DNA of 41,656 nt from Actinomycetes bacterium (GCA_014190095.1 BJFW01000005.1:11417-53072), one strand, 5' to 3'; counted from the first letter of the stretch, positions 32,650-40,658 are shown. Program-made: numbers and translations. The notes: generated from the letters alone by a model not told the origin.

Positions 32650-34238
32650 TTCTGAGCCTCCAAAAACTTGGCAATGCACAGCACTTCGTCCATTGCATCG
32701 TTGCGCAACACTCCGTGAACATCATGAACACCAGCAGGCGGAAGGATGGCTTCTTGAACTTGCTTGCTTAACGATGAAAGCGGCATAAATAATTGGTCTG
32801 CGTTGCGAGTGGATGCAAGAACTCCGTTATCCACTTCGTACACAATGTTGTTGAACGAAACAGTGAACTTTCCTTGACTGCACAGCTTCTCTGCTTGTTC
32901 CTGCCTGCGCAGCACCGTTTCAAATGTTTGAATGCGATCTCGCAAGTAGGCAGCCTCTTCATAACGCTGAGCTTCGGAGTGAGCATTCATTCGTGCGGTC
33001 AATGCGTCGCGCACAAAATTGCTCTTTCCAGTAAGCGCATCGGCAGCCTGTTGCACAGCATTGGCGTACGACTCTGGCTCTGCAGTTCCCGAACATGGGC
33101 ACTGTGCAAGACCTAGCCGCGCAGCAGAACACACTGGCGCACCTTCTGGGGCTACATAGTTACGACCCATGCGCACTGTGCAGCGCCGAAGTGGAATAAC
33201 CGACTCAATTGCATCTACCACTTCCGTTGCCATGTTGCGCGTAGAAATAGGACCGATGCAAATGCCCTTTGCAGACGGAGTCTTGGACACCATCAATCGC
33301 GGCCACTCTTCCTCGGTAGTTAGTCGCACGTAGCAGTACTTTGCCGTTCGCGTACCCGCGTGGTTATAGCGAGGACGCAGCCTGCCAATAATGCGTAACT
33401 CCAACACTTCGGCAGTCAACAAGTCGGGTGTTTGAATGAACTCAATCCCCTGCATCAGTTTCAGCAATGAGCCCACTTTTGTTCGCGATTCGTTCGTTCC
33501 GAAATAGCTGCGCACTCGTGAGCGCAAGTTGCTGGCTTTACCCACGTACAACACCTCACCTTGCGCGTCGGTGAACATGTACACACCAGTAGTTCGCGGC
33601 AAGGTTTCAGTGAGCTTCAACTTCTTTGCTTGAGGATGTGAGCCAAGTTTGGGCAATGCGATGAGATCATTCAGGTCGTAGACACCAAAACCTGCGGCGC
33701 GCTCGATTAAGTAATGCAACAGGTCCCCAGTTGCCAACACATCGTTCATGGCGCGGTGAGCAGGTTGGTGTTTCAACCCAAGACTCTCGGCCAGCGTTGA
33801 CAGTTTGCAATTTGGAACCTCGCTGCGAACAAGCCTCCTCGCCAAAGAAACTGTGTCGACCACTTTGTTGGATAGCCGTGGCCGACCATCTCGCTCGAGC
33901 GATGACTGAATGAACCCCATGTCAAATCGGGCATTGTGCGCCACAATCACCGAGTCGCCGATGAACTCAACCAAGTCGTCTAGCACGTCTTCAATGGGCG
34001 GCGAATTCATAACCATGATGTCGGTGATACCTGTGAGCATCACGATGAATGAAGGAATGGCGCAACCCGGGTTCACCAAAGTGTTAAAGCGTGCAATCTC
34101 TTCCCCACCTTGATACTTCACTGCACCAATTTCAGTGATTCCGCCAACATCGGCAGACGACCCTGCAGTTTCTAGGTCGAGTACGCAAAACACCACATTG
34201 GACAATGCTGGACTTGCATCATCGAGTGACAGTTGCAT
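32646..34238 (-). CDS. DEDDh exonuclease / GIY-YIG (UvrC-N-like) fusion
   Basis: A 530-residue fusion protein. Residues up to about 190 form a DnaQ-type 3'-5' exonuclease (VLDLETAGSS, VAHNARFDMGF, HRAMNDVLAT supplying the DEDDh residues). The next part is a GIY-YIG nuclease domain (TTGVYMFTDAQGEVLYVGKA and RSRVRSYFG), followed by a UvrC-like middle region with a UVR-type segment and a Cys cluster (APVCSAARLGLAQCPCSG). The architecture matches mycobacterial Rv2191, a Cho/UvrC-like protein of unclear repair role. It lies 3 bases after modC and overlaps the serine hydrolase by 4 bases. Confidence 0.9.
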   Translation of the reverse strand: MQLSLDDASPALSNVVFCVLDLETAGSSADVGGITEIGAVKYQGGEEIARFNTLVNPGCAIPSFIVMLTGITDIMVMNSPPIEDVLDDLVEFIGDSVIVAHNARFDMGFIQSSLERDGRPRLSNKVVDTVSLARRLVRSEVPNCKLSTLAESLGLKHQPAHRAMNDVLATGDLLHYLIERAAGFGVYDLNDLIALPKLGSHPQAKKLKLTETLPRTTGVYMFTDAQGEVLYVGKASNLRSRVRSYFGTNESRTKVGSLLKLMQGIEFIQTPDLLTAEVLELRIIGRLRPRYNHAGTRTAKYCYVRLTTEEEWPRLMVSKTPSAKGICIGPISTRNMATEVVDAIESVIPLRRCTVRMGRNYVAPEGAPVCSAARLGLAQCPCSGTAEPESYANAVQQAADALTGKSNFVRDALTARMNAHSEAQRYEEAAYLRDRIQTFETVLRRQEQAEKLCSQGKFTVSFNNIVYEVDNGVLASTRNADQLFMPLSSLSKQVQEAILPPAGVHDVHGVLRNDAMDEVLCIAKFLEAQK

Positions 34239-34241
34239 GAT

Positions 34242-34871
34242 TTACCGAGTGTAATTCTCGATTCGTGTACATAAATGATCAAAATCGGTTCGATCGTGAC
34301 TGACCACAATGGCACTCACCCCAAGGCGATTGAGATGCTCACGGATCTGGTTGCGCACGCTTTCTCGCGACTCATCGTCAATTGCCGAGAGCGGTTCATC
34401 GAGCAACACGGCCTGCGGGCTGCCGATGAGCGCCCGCACGATTGCCACGCGTTGGCTCTGCCCTCCCGACAGTGTTGGAGCCAACTGCTCGGCAACATTG
34501 GCAACTCCGAATTGCTCCAGAGTTTCCATTGCTAATTTCCGCGCAATATTGCGCTTCATGCCCCGCATGGTGAGCGGAAAGGCGGCGTTGTCCAGTGCGG
34601 TCATAAACGGAAACAGCGAGTGATCCTGAAACACCATTCCAATGTTGCGTAATTCGGGTCGCACAAATTGCTTCTTTGCGGGAGCGTCAACGATTACCCC
34701 ATTGACTTTCAATTCGCCTTCACCAAGCGGGCACAGGCCGGCAATCGTCCGCAATAGCGAAGTTTTCCCTATTCCGTTTGCGCCAAACACGCCAACTATC
34801 TCATTGCCAAACTCAAGCGAAAAATGACGAGAAAATGCACCGACCGCAACAGTGCCATGCAATGAAATCAT
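34242..34871 (-). CDS. modC: Molybdate-type ABC transporter ATP-binding protein (short, no TOBE domain)
   Basis: A 209-residue ATPase. Walker A is GANGIGKTSLLRT, the Q-loop lies in GMVFQDHSLFP, the ABC signature is LSGGQSQRVAIVRAL, and Walker B with D-loop is AVLLDEPLSAIDDESRE, followed by the His switch VVSHD. Canonical ModC carries an additional C-terminal TOBE (molybdate-binding) domain of about 130 residues, absent here. It overlaps modB by 4 bases. Assignment to molybdate rests on modA and modB; tungstate is an alternative. Confidence 0.88.
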   Translation of the reverse strand: MISLHGTVAVGAFSRHFSLEFGNEIVGVFGANGIGKTSLLRTIAGLCPLGEGELKVNGVIVDAPAKKQFVRPELRNIGMVFQDHSLFPFMTALDNAAFPLTMRGMKRNIARKLAMETLEQFGVANVAEQLAPTLSGGQSQRVAIVRALIGSPQAVLLDEPLSAIDDESRESVRNQIREHLNRLGVSAIVVSHDRTDFDHLCTRIENYTR

Positions 34872-35668
34872 TGCGATGCACCACCAATCCAGCGATCACG
34901 CAAGCCCACGAGCACGCCTACACAAATAGCCACAAGCAAGACGCTCAAGGCATAAGCGCCCTCAGGGTTGCTCTCCAGCATGGTGTACACCGCAAGCGGT
35001 GCCGTTTGTGTTCGACCCTGAATATTGCCAGCGAATGTTATGGTCGCCCCAAACTCACCTAATGCCCTTGCCCACGCAAGCATGAGGCCAGCCACTAGGG
35101 AAGGCTTCAACAGCGGCAGCGTGACCCGCATAAACCGCGTGAGATCTTTGGCTCCCATAACCGCTGCAGCCTCTTCGTATTTCGAATCGATAGACCTGAG
35201 TCCGCCTTCAAGGGCAAGAACCAAAAACGGAAGAGCCACAAAGGTTTCGGCAATGATTACTCCCCACAGTGAATACGTGAGTTGAATGCCAACAACACTG
35301 TCGAGCACCCCTCCAAGCAATCCACTCGTCTTTCCATAAGCGCCCAACAACGCAACTCCACCCACAACAGGTGGCAGCACCATAGGTAACAGCACCAAAG
35401 CGCGAACGAAACGACGGCCGGTAAATTGCATTCGCGCCAAGCACCATGCGAGTGGCAAGCCAAGCACAAGCGCCAGCAAAGTTGCACTCACTGATGCGTA
35501 CAGCGAGATTCTCAAGGCATCACGAGTAGCAACATCGGTCAATTGACTCCACAGTTTTGACCAGGCAACTCGCTTCAACAAGCCAACAATCGGCAATGCA
35601 AGAAAAAGAACACCGATTAAGGCCCCAATGCGCACAAAGCGCGGAGTACGTGAACTGACACTATTCAT
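34868..35668 (-). CDS. modB: Molybdate ABC transporter permease
   Basis: A 266-residue membrane protein with about six helices. The cytoplasmic EAA loop is EEAAAVMGAKDLTRFMRVTL followed by PLLKPSLVAG, where the ATPase docks, and ARALGEFGATITFAGNIQGR is the ModB-type signature. It forms the transmembrane channel for oxyanion uptake. The ATG at 35668 lies directly after the modA stop codon (35671-35669) and the gene overlaps modC by 4 bases. Confidence 0.92.
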   Translation of the reverse strand: MNSVSSRTPRFVRIGALIGVLFLALPIVGLLKRVAWSKLWSQLTDVATRDALRISLYASVSATLLALVLGLPLAWCLARMQFTGRRFVRALVLLPMVLPPVVGGVALLGAYGKTSGLLGGVLDSVVGIQLTYSLWGVIIAETFVALPFLVLALEGGLRSIDSKYEEAAAVMGAKDLTRFMRVTLPLLKPSLVAGLMLAWARALGEFGATITFAGNIQGRTQTAPLAVYTMLESNPEGAYALSVLLVAICVGVLVGLRDRWIGGASQ

Positions 35669-36436
35669 CTATGGAGCCAAGAATCCAAATGATTTCAGAA
35701 CTTTTAATCCGGCAGGCGACAGAACAAATTGCACAAAGGCTTCAGCTTGTTTGGAATTCTTGCTTCCCTGAATGACGGCTATTCCATAGGATGCTTTCAC
35801 GTTCTTGCTTGCAGGAATGGCGATTGCTAAAACTGATTTCTTCGTCGCCATTGCATCTGTTGCATACACAATTGCGGCATCGGCATCACCCGTAGACACC
35901 GCATTCAGTGTGGCTGTCGCGTCAACACCGCGTGTAATTTTTGACTCTGCAATCACCACGCCGTATCGCGACAGCACTGTTGCCGCATACACGCCGCATG
36001 GGACAGTCTTTGCACAGAGCGACACGACCGATGCCTTTGCCAAATCTGATACCGACGAGATACCCAGAGGATTTGAACGCTTCACAATCAATTGCATCGA
36101 ATTGCGAGCGAATACTTTTGGTGACTTCACCACACTTCCTGATGCCAGCAACTTGTCAAAACTGATTAAGTCGGCAGCGGCAAGGACATCAGTTGGTGCA
36201 CCGGACTGAATCTGTGACACCAAACTGGAAGTTGAGGCGAAATTGAAACGAACCTTGATGGACGGACTCGCTTTCTCAAATTGCCTACCCAACTCGGCGT
36301 AGGCCTTGGACAGTGAAGCAGCAGCCGAAACTGTGATGGTGATCCTCTTGGTCTGAGTTTGCTCTGCATGAGCAGGGGCACCAACTCCAACGACAACCGC
36401 AAGAACGACCATGAGTAATCTCAGTCTGGCTAACAT
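35669..36436 (-). CDS. modA: Molybdate ABC transporter substrate-binding protein
   Basis: A 255-residue exported binding protein. The start MLARLRLLMVVLAVVVGVGA gives a Sec signal peptide ending at AHA or HAE. VSAAASLSKAYAELGRQFEK is the diagnostic ModA motif (oxyanion-contact Ser/Ala), followed by FNFASTSSLVSQIQSGAPTD. There is no lipobox Cys; attachment is not evident. The ATG at 36436 starts only 7 bases from the start of the divergent PadR gene, and the longer reading frame to 36559 is a shadow. The leader contains the palindrome at 36435-36453. Confidence 0.92.
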   Translation of the reverse strand: MLARLRLLMVVLAVVVGVGAPAHAEQTQTKRITITVSAAASLSKAYAELGRQFEKASPSIKVRFNFASTSSLVSQIQSGAPTDVLAAADLISFDKLLASGSVVKSPKVFARNSMQLIVKRSNPLGISSVSDLAKASVVSLCAKTVPCGVYAATVLSRYGVVIAESKITRGVDATATLNAVSTGDADAAIVYATDAMATKKSVLAIAIPASKNVKASYGIAVIQGSKNSKQAEAFVQFVLSPAGLKVLKSFGFLAP

Positions 36437-36453
36437 AGTCACAGTGAGACTAT
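36435..36453. promoter_or_regulatory. Palindromic operator at divergent modA/padR starts
   Basis: ATAGTCACAGTGAGACTAT matches its reverse complement at 16 of 19 positions (centre 36444, mismatches at the seventh and thirteenth bases plus the odd centre). It covers the first base pairs of modA (36436) and the GTG of the PadR gene (36444). On the minus strand TATAGT lies twelve bases before the modA ATG; on the plus strand TAACAT lies seven bases before the GTG. Confidence 0.65.
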
Positions 36454-36965
36454 ATACGCCTTCTGTGCTTGACCATGTAGTCCTCAGGCTTGTCTGCGAA
36501 AAGCCCCAGCACGGATTTGCCATTTCCAAGGAACTCGACGCAGACGAATCTCTTGTCACCGTGATGAAGGTGCGCCGTCCCTTGGTCTATCGATCCATCA
36601 ACAGTCTGGAAGCCGCAGGACTCATTCGGCCATCAAAGACCGAAGCCGGAGTCCACGGATCTGAACGAACGGTGTACTCCCCAACTGCACTCGGCAAGAC
36701 GACTTCAGCAAAGTGGCTAGAGAGCATTGTTGAACATCCGAGAGATGCCCGCATTGAACTTCTGGCGAAGTTCGTTCTTAGGAGCCGTGCAAACCTGTCA
36801 AACAAAGGATTGGCTAAACGCCAACGTGACCTTTTTTCTGTCTTCGCTCAAGAATTTAAGGCAAAGGAGCAAGCGGCTGAGCCACGTACAAAGCTGGTTG
36901 CACGCTGGAGATATGAATCCATTCACGCCATGATCCGCTTACTCGATTCGGTGATTGACGACTAA
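36444..36965 (+). CDS. PadR-family transcriptional regulator
   Basis: A 173-residue regulator. The winged-helix domain reads VLRLVCEKPQHGFAISKEL, KVRRPLVYRSINSLEAAGLI and a wing with HGSERTVYSPTALGK, which is PadR-like; a C-terminal alpha-helical domain of about 80 residues follows for dimerisation. PadR proteins normally repress adjacent genes and release DNA on ligand binding. I chose the GTG at 36444 for its leaderless -10 (TAACAT, seven bases); GTG at 36465 and ATG at 36411 are in frame. It lies beside modABC, so molybdate or another oxyanion could be its signal. Confidence 0.82.
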   Translation: MRLYTPSVLDHVVLRLVCEKPQHGFAISKELDADESLVTVMKVRRPLVYRSINSLEAAGLIRPSKTEAGVHGSERTVYSPTALGKTTSAKWLESIVEHPRDARIELLAKFVLRSRANLSNKGLAKRQRDLFSVFAQEFKAKEQAAEPRTKLVARWRYESIHAMIRLLDSVIDD

Positions 36966-36998
36966 TTGCCTAAAGTTTGACTAGACAAGGAGACTCAC

Positions 36999-37427
36999 AT
37001 GATTCACGAAGTTATTGAAAAATGGCACCTGCACATGAAGGGCCAACTTCCAGGTGGCCTCGATGATTTGCTTGATGACGATGTGGTATTCATCTCCCCA
37101 ATTGTGTTCACTCCTCAAGAAGGCAAAGCAATCACCAAGTTGTACTTACAAGCAGCAGGACAAACACTGCCCGGAGAGAAGAAATTGGCAGGCTCGCCTA
37201 ACACTGACAACAAAGCGTTCCGCTACATCAAAGAAGTTCTCAGTGGTAGCACCGCAGTGTTGGAGTTTGAAACTTATGTTGAGGGTAAATATGTGAACGG
37301 AATTGACATGATTACCTGCAACGACAAAGGAAAGATCACTGAATTCAAAGTGATGATTCGACCATTGCAGGCAATCAATCTTGTGCATAAGCAAATGGGC
37401 GAAATGCTCGAACGCATGAAGCCGTAG
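36999..37427 (+). CDS. NTF2-like/SnoaL-type protein
   Basis: A 142-residue protein with the alpha+beta cone fold of SnoaL-like proteins: HEVIEKWHLHMKGQLPGGLD, LLDDDVVFISPIV, and a C-terminal VNGIDMITCNDKGKITEFKV strand pair typical of the family. These bind small hydrophobic ligands or act as isomerases/cyclases; no catalytic dyad is certain here. AGGAG lies six bases before the ATG, one of the clearer Shine-Dalgarnos on this strand. It follows the PadR gene by 33 bases and could be read with it. Confidence 0.75.
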   Translation: MIHEVIEKWHLHMKGQLPGGLDDLLDDDVVFISPIVFTPQEGKAITKLYLQAAGQTLPGEKKLAGSPNTDNKAFRYIKEVLSGSTAVLEFETYVEGKYVNGIDMITCNDKGKITEFKVMIRPLQAINLVHKQMGEMLERMKP

Positions 37428-37432
37428 CGAAG

Positions 37433-37444
37433 TAGTCTTGCCCT
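37433..37444 (+). promoter_or_regulatory. -10 element of leaderless VIT-family promoter
   Basis: TAGTCT, then TGCCCT, then the ATG at 37445. Confidence 0.5.
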
Positions 37445-38140
37445 ATGAGCCCACATGATGAAGACCATTCCAGCCACCGCATCGGTTTACTCCGCGCAAT
37501 GGTGCTGGGTGCCAACGACGGCATTATCAGCACAACATGCCTTGTTCTTGGTGTAGCGGCAGCCACTGCAGAACGCTCAACGATTCTTACTGCCGGCATG
37601 GCAGGCTTAGTTGCTGGTGCGGCAAGCATGGCTCTTGGCGAATATGTCTCTGTTAGTTCCCAACGAGACTCCGAACAGTCTGACATCGCCAAAGAGAAGT
37701 GGGAACTCGAACACACTCCCGAAATTGAGTTGGCAGAACTTGCCGGCATCTACCGCAAGAAGGGTTTGCCACAGGCACTTGCACACGAAGTTGCAGTCGA
37801 ACTCACGAAGCACGACGCTCTCAAGACTCACCTTGCTGAAGAGCTTGGCATCCATGAAGCAACACGTGCTCGCCCGATTCAAGCAAGCGTCGGTTCAGCA
37901 GGATCATTCGCTGTTGGTGCCGCAATTCCCCTCATCGCGGTTTCTCTATTTACAGAAGCCATGCGTTTCACTGGCACCATTGCTGTAGTTGTGCTCACCC
38001 TGATTGCATTAGGTGTTTCGAGCTCCAAATACGGTGGAGCAAAACCTGCTCGCCCAGTACTGCGCGTGGTCATTGGTGGACTTATCGCCATTGCCATCAC
38101 GATTGCAGTTGGCGACCTGTTTGGCGCTGCCGTCGCCTAA
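37445..38140 (+). CDS. VIT1/CCC1-family divalent metal transporter
   Basis: A 231-residue protein of the vacuolar-iron-transporter (VIT1/CCC1) family, which exports or sequesters Fe2+ or Mn2+. The first helix LLRAMVLGANDGIISTTCLV and the second AGLVAGAASMALGEYVSVSS carry the family signatures, followed by the cytosolic Glu/His-rich metal-binding segment (EKWELEHTPEIELAELAG) and three more helices to the C-terminus. Length is normal. It may balance iron alongside the ferritin-like and rubrerythrin genes elsewhere in the window, but no shared control is visible. It ends 4 bases inside the convergent HutD gene. Confidence 0.92.
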   Translation: MSPHDEDHSSHRIGLLRAMVLGANDGIISTTCLVLGVAAATAERSTILTAGMAGLVAGAASMALGEYVSVSSQRDSEQSDIAKEKWELEHTPEIELAELAGIYRKKGLPQALAHEVAVELTKHDALKTHLAEELGIHEATRARPIQASVGSAGSFAVGAAIPLIAVSLFTEAMRFTGTIAVVVLTLIALGVSSSKYGGAKPARPVLRVVIGGLIAIAITIAVGDLFGAAVA

Positions 38141-38676
38141 GGGCGTTTCACCAAAATAACACACACGGTTCCACTGATTAGTGAAACGGCTTCTGCATCA
38201 CATTCAAGAACTGAGTCGTGACGCGCTAGATCAATTGTCGAATCTCCACACTTCACTTGCGCGCTTCCACCAACTGCAACAACACTGCTTGCACTATTTA
38301 AAAGCCCAGCGGTAGCAACAATCGCCATTTCACCGTCGGCTTCTTTTCGTCGCACCATCAAGTTGATATCCAAAATTGGGCCATCTGTGAGCGTTGCTTC
38401 AGTAATTGCATCGCCTCGGAACCGAACTACCTGCATTGGCAAGCACTGCAGTTTCTTGCGGTCAACAGACAACAACATGCCAGCACCTTCAACTACCGCC
38501 AGATAACGATTCACACACTCAATGCGTGAGAAAGGTCCGTCTTCGTTTACTGGCGCCATGGCGAGTCGCCAAGTCCACTCACCTGCTTCATTTCGATCAC
38601 TCGCAATTTCGTAGCTTGTGCCACGACCATTGACCCATGGCATTGGAGTGTGTTCGCTACTTCGTTGAATTCGCAC
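38137..38676 (-). CDS. HutD/Ves-family protein
   Basis: A 179-residue cupin-like protein. MPWVNGRGTSYEIASD near the start and WTWRLAMAPVNEDGPFSRI followed by NRYLAVVEGAGMLL are the HutD/Ves hallmark. Some members are linked to histidine utilisation or to cold-induced Ves; the biochemical role is not established. The start is a GTG at 38676 with a leaderless -10 (TAGTTT). No hut genes are nearby. It is divergent from a VOC gene with only 31 bases between start codons. Confidence 0.86.
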   Translation of the reverse strand: MRIQRSSEHTPMPWVNGRGTSYEIASDRNEAGEWTWRLAMAPVNEDGPFSRIECVNRYLAVVEGAGMLLSVDRKKLQCLPMQVVRFRGDAITEATLTDGPILDINLMVRRKEADGEMAIVATAGLLNSASSVVAVGGSAQVKCGDSTIDLARHDSVLECDAEAVSLISGTVCVILVKRP

Positions 38677-38688
38677 TCAGGCAAACTA
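38677..38688 (-). promoter_or_regulatory. -10 element of leaderless HutD promoter
   Basis: TAGTTT, then GCCTGA, then the GTG at 38676. The divergent -10 box at 38696-38701 is only 7 bases away. Confidence 0.5.
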
Positions 38689-38695
38689 CACCGCC

Positions 38696-38707
38696 TATGG
38701 TTTGTTC
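38696..38707 (+). promoter_or_regulatory. -10 element of leaderless VOC promoter
   Basis: TATGGT, then TTGTTC, then the ATG at 38708. Confidence 0.5.
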
Positions 38708-39073
38708 ATGGAACACACACCAAAAACTGAATGGGCGCGTCCAGTTGTCTATTTCGAAATTGAAGCACGAGATGAGAACGTCTTGATTCCTTTCTACAAA
38801 GAAATGTTCAACTGGGATATTGGTAGTGGCCCAATCCATCGCATTCCCACGGGAATCGGCGGACCAGAAAACGGAATTGGTGGTCATATTCGCAAAGGTA
38901 AGCGTGGCGGCATTGCGCTCTACATCCAAGTGAAAAGTGTTGAGCGCTCGCTAGTGCAAGCGGTCGAACTTGGCGGAACCAAGACCATGGATCCGTATCA
39001 AATTCCTGGCGGCGCACTGATTGCAGGAATCACTGACCCTGAAGGCAACTCCCTCACGCTCGTTCAGCAATAG
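38708..39073 (+). CDS. VOC-family (glyoxalase/bleomycin resistance-type) protein
   Basis: A 121-residue single-domain VOC protein. The strand VVYFEIEARDENVLIPFYKE, then FNWDIGSGPIHRIPTG, and the C-terminal AGITDPEGNSLTLVQQ are typical of the family, with Asp/Glu and His residues placed to bind a divalent metal. The substrate is unknown. The ATG at 38708 is favoured over a TTG at 38702 because of its leaderless -10. Single VOC domains usually act as homodimers. It is convergent with the small gene ending at 39077. Confidence 0.85.
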   Translation: MEHTPKTEWARPVVYFEIEARDENVLIPFYKEMFNWDIGSGPIHRIPTGIGGPENGIGGHIRKGKRGGIALYIQVKSVERSLVQAVELGGTKTMDPYQIPGGALIAGITDPEGNSLTLVQQ

Positions 39074-39076
39074 TTG

Positions 39077-39361
39077 CTAAAACAGTGAAAACACTTCGTG
39101 CGTTGTTGAACCTTTCGCAATGCACGACAACCACTCAGCACTGATGCCCGAATAGTTCCTGTATCCGGCGTCTGCCTGACTTGCCTCGCCGAACAGCGTG
39201 ACCACGATAAATTTGCCATTTGCATCGACTGCAACCGTTCTTCGCGCTAAACCCGGGCGATTGAGATAACACCACTCCTGCATCTGTTCATCAAGAGAGT
39301 GAAACTTTTCCACAGAGACACCACCAACAAGGGTGAAAGTTTCAACTTCAATTGCAGCCAT
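39077..39361 (-). CDS. Small protein, possibly dimeric alpha-beta barrel (ABM-like)
   Basis: A 94-residue protein. Its pattern (EVETFTLVGGVSVEKFHSLD, NRPGLARRTVAVDANGKFIV and VTLFGEASQAD) has the strand-helix-strand repeat of the dimeric ferredoxin-like barrel found in antibiotic-biosynthesis monooxygenases and related proteins. The resemblance is weak and no active-site residues are assigned. TACGCT lies seven bases before the ATG. It is divergent from no gene; the secreted protein that ends at 39385 lies upstream on the same strand. Confidence 0.62.
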   Translation of the reverse strand: MAAIEVETFTLVGGVSVEKFHSLDEQMQEWCYLNRPGLARRTVAVDANGKFIVVTLFGEASQADAGYRNYSGISAEWLSCIAKGSTTHEVFSLF

Positions 39362-39374
39362 GCTTCTGAGCGTA
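39362..39374 (-). promoter_or_regulatory. -10 element of leaderless promoter for the 94-aa gene
   Basis: TACGCT, then CAGAAGC (7 bases), then the ATG at 39361. Confidence 0.4.
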
Positions 39375-39384
39375 CTCCAGCTGA

Positions 39385-40620
39385 TTAGTCAGCCTTAATT
39401 GATGAGATCCTGCGACCATTCACCCACATTGAAATGGTGTAGCCCTTCAGCGAGCGTGTACTCATTATTAGCTTTTGTGCATTGACATTCGTTTTTGTAG
39501 TCCAAGTAATGGTTGGCTTTCCTTTTGCCGTTGCTCTAATGACGATTGGAGCATTACGCAGAGGTGAAGTAGCAACAATTGAATATTTACTTCCCGACTT
39601 TTGAACGATTAGGCCCACATCAATCAAATCAACTAATGGCGCACCAGCATTCACTGAACGTGCCCCTTCCACTGCAGCAATAGTGGTCGATGTCGTGCTG
39701 GTTGTGCTGGTTGTGGTGGTTTCTTCAGACGGTGCGCCATCCCCGGAAGAATCGTTGCTAGGAAGAGTTGTTTGCGGTGGACTGACAACAGCAACCAAAG
39801 TTGATGTGCCGGGCAAAATGTGCTGACCCCACGACGTGACGTACAAACCGTTGGTGTAGTACTGACCGCCAGATCCAGCCCCAATTGGATTCCAAATATA
39901 GGTTGCGTTTTCTGGATAACCCGTTGGCCAATAGCGTCCGTTTAGCAAGCGATCTGCTGGCCATGTGCGCCATTCACCATTACGTCCACATACAAGCGGA
40001 GTGCACACTGAGGTGGTCATCACTTGACCAGTTGCGTTGTCAACCAAGTTCCACGTACCAACTCGTGGTCCTTCGTACATGTCGACCTGTGGGACTCCAG
40101 GCACAAGCGTTTCAGTAGCAACTGTTGTGGAGGTGCTGAGCGGATTGATAGTGGTTGATGAGCTTGGGTTATAGGCAGCGGGTGTGTTGATGACCAACGT
40201 TGCTGAATAAGAAACGGAATCATCAATCATCCAAGCTTCAACTTCATAGGTTTCACTCGCACTCAAATCGCGAAAATCCCATGTGTGGATGTAGCCACCC
40301 GCACAAGTAGACGCAGAAATTAAGCGAGTTCCTGGGCTGGGATAGGTGCCTGTGCTGATGACCGTTGCACCATTTCGCAACGTATATCCGTACGAGACAT
40401 CAGTGAAATCAATTCTTGATTGAGCACTGCGCACACAGAGGGCAACTTGCGCTTGTGACTGGCTAACACAGTCTTGGCCGCAGCTGACACCATTGGAATT
40501 GATGACATACACATCAATTCCTGTTACACCAACGGCGTTGGCTGGAGCGGGAGAAACCAGCGCTATCGAACCGAAGAGAAACAGTGTTACAAAAATTCGC
40601 TTAAGTGCCTGAGTGGTCAT
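39385..40620 (-). CDS. Secreted Thr-rich protein of unknown function
   Basis: A 411-residue exported protein. The ATG at 40620 gives a signal peptide KRIFVTLFLFGSIALVSPAP ending at ANA29, with a leaderless -10 six bases before. The mature part has an N-terminal beta-rich domain with paired cysteines, a short Thr/Ser linker, a middle domain rich in Trp and Tyr (RVGTWNLVDNATGQVMTTSV, GRNGEWRTWPADRLLNGRYW), a Thr/Ser-rich linker (EETTTTSTTSTTSTTIAAVE) and a C-terminal domain ending in RRISSIKAD. No cell-wall sorting signal is seen. The family is not recognised. It is divergent from the DMT transporter at 40672. Confidence 0.75.
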   Translation of the reverse strand: MTTQALKRIFVTLFLFGSIALVSPAPANAVGVTGIDVYVINSNGVSCGQDCVSQSQAQVALCVRSAQSRIDFTDVSYGYTLRNGATVISTGTYPSPGTRLISASTCAGGYIHTWDFRDLSASETYEVEAWMIDDSVSYSATLVINTPAAYNPSSSTTINPLSTSTTVATETLVPGVPQVDMYEGPRVGTWNLVDNATGQVMTTSVCTPLVCGRNGEWRTWPADRLLNGRYWPTGYPENATYIWNPIGAGSGGQYYTNGLYVTSWGQHILPGTSTLVAVVSPPQTTLPSNDSSGDGAPSEETTTTSTTSTTSTTIAAVEGARSVNAGAPLVDLIDVGLIVQKSGSKYSIVATSPLRNAPIVIRATAKGKPTITWTTKTNVNAQKLIMSTRSLKGYTISMWVNGRRISSIKAD

Positions 40621-40632
40621 GGACTCACTGTA
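40621..40632 (-). promoter_or_regulatory. -10 element of leaderless promoter for the secreted protein
   Basis: TACAGT, then GAGTCC, then the ATG at 40620. Confidence 0.5.
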
Positions 40633-40658
40633 TCCATTGGGTCTCACAACGTATTGAT

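Noticed and set aside
36437-36559. N-terminal extension of modA
   Set aside because: The added residues precede a perfect signal peptide and overlap the PadR coding region; the ATG at 36436 is better supported.
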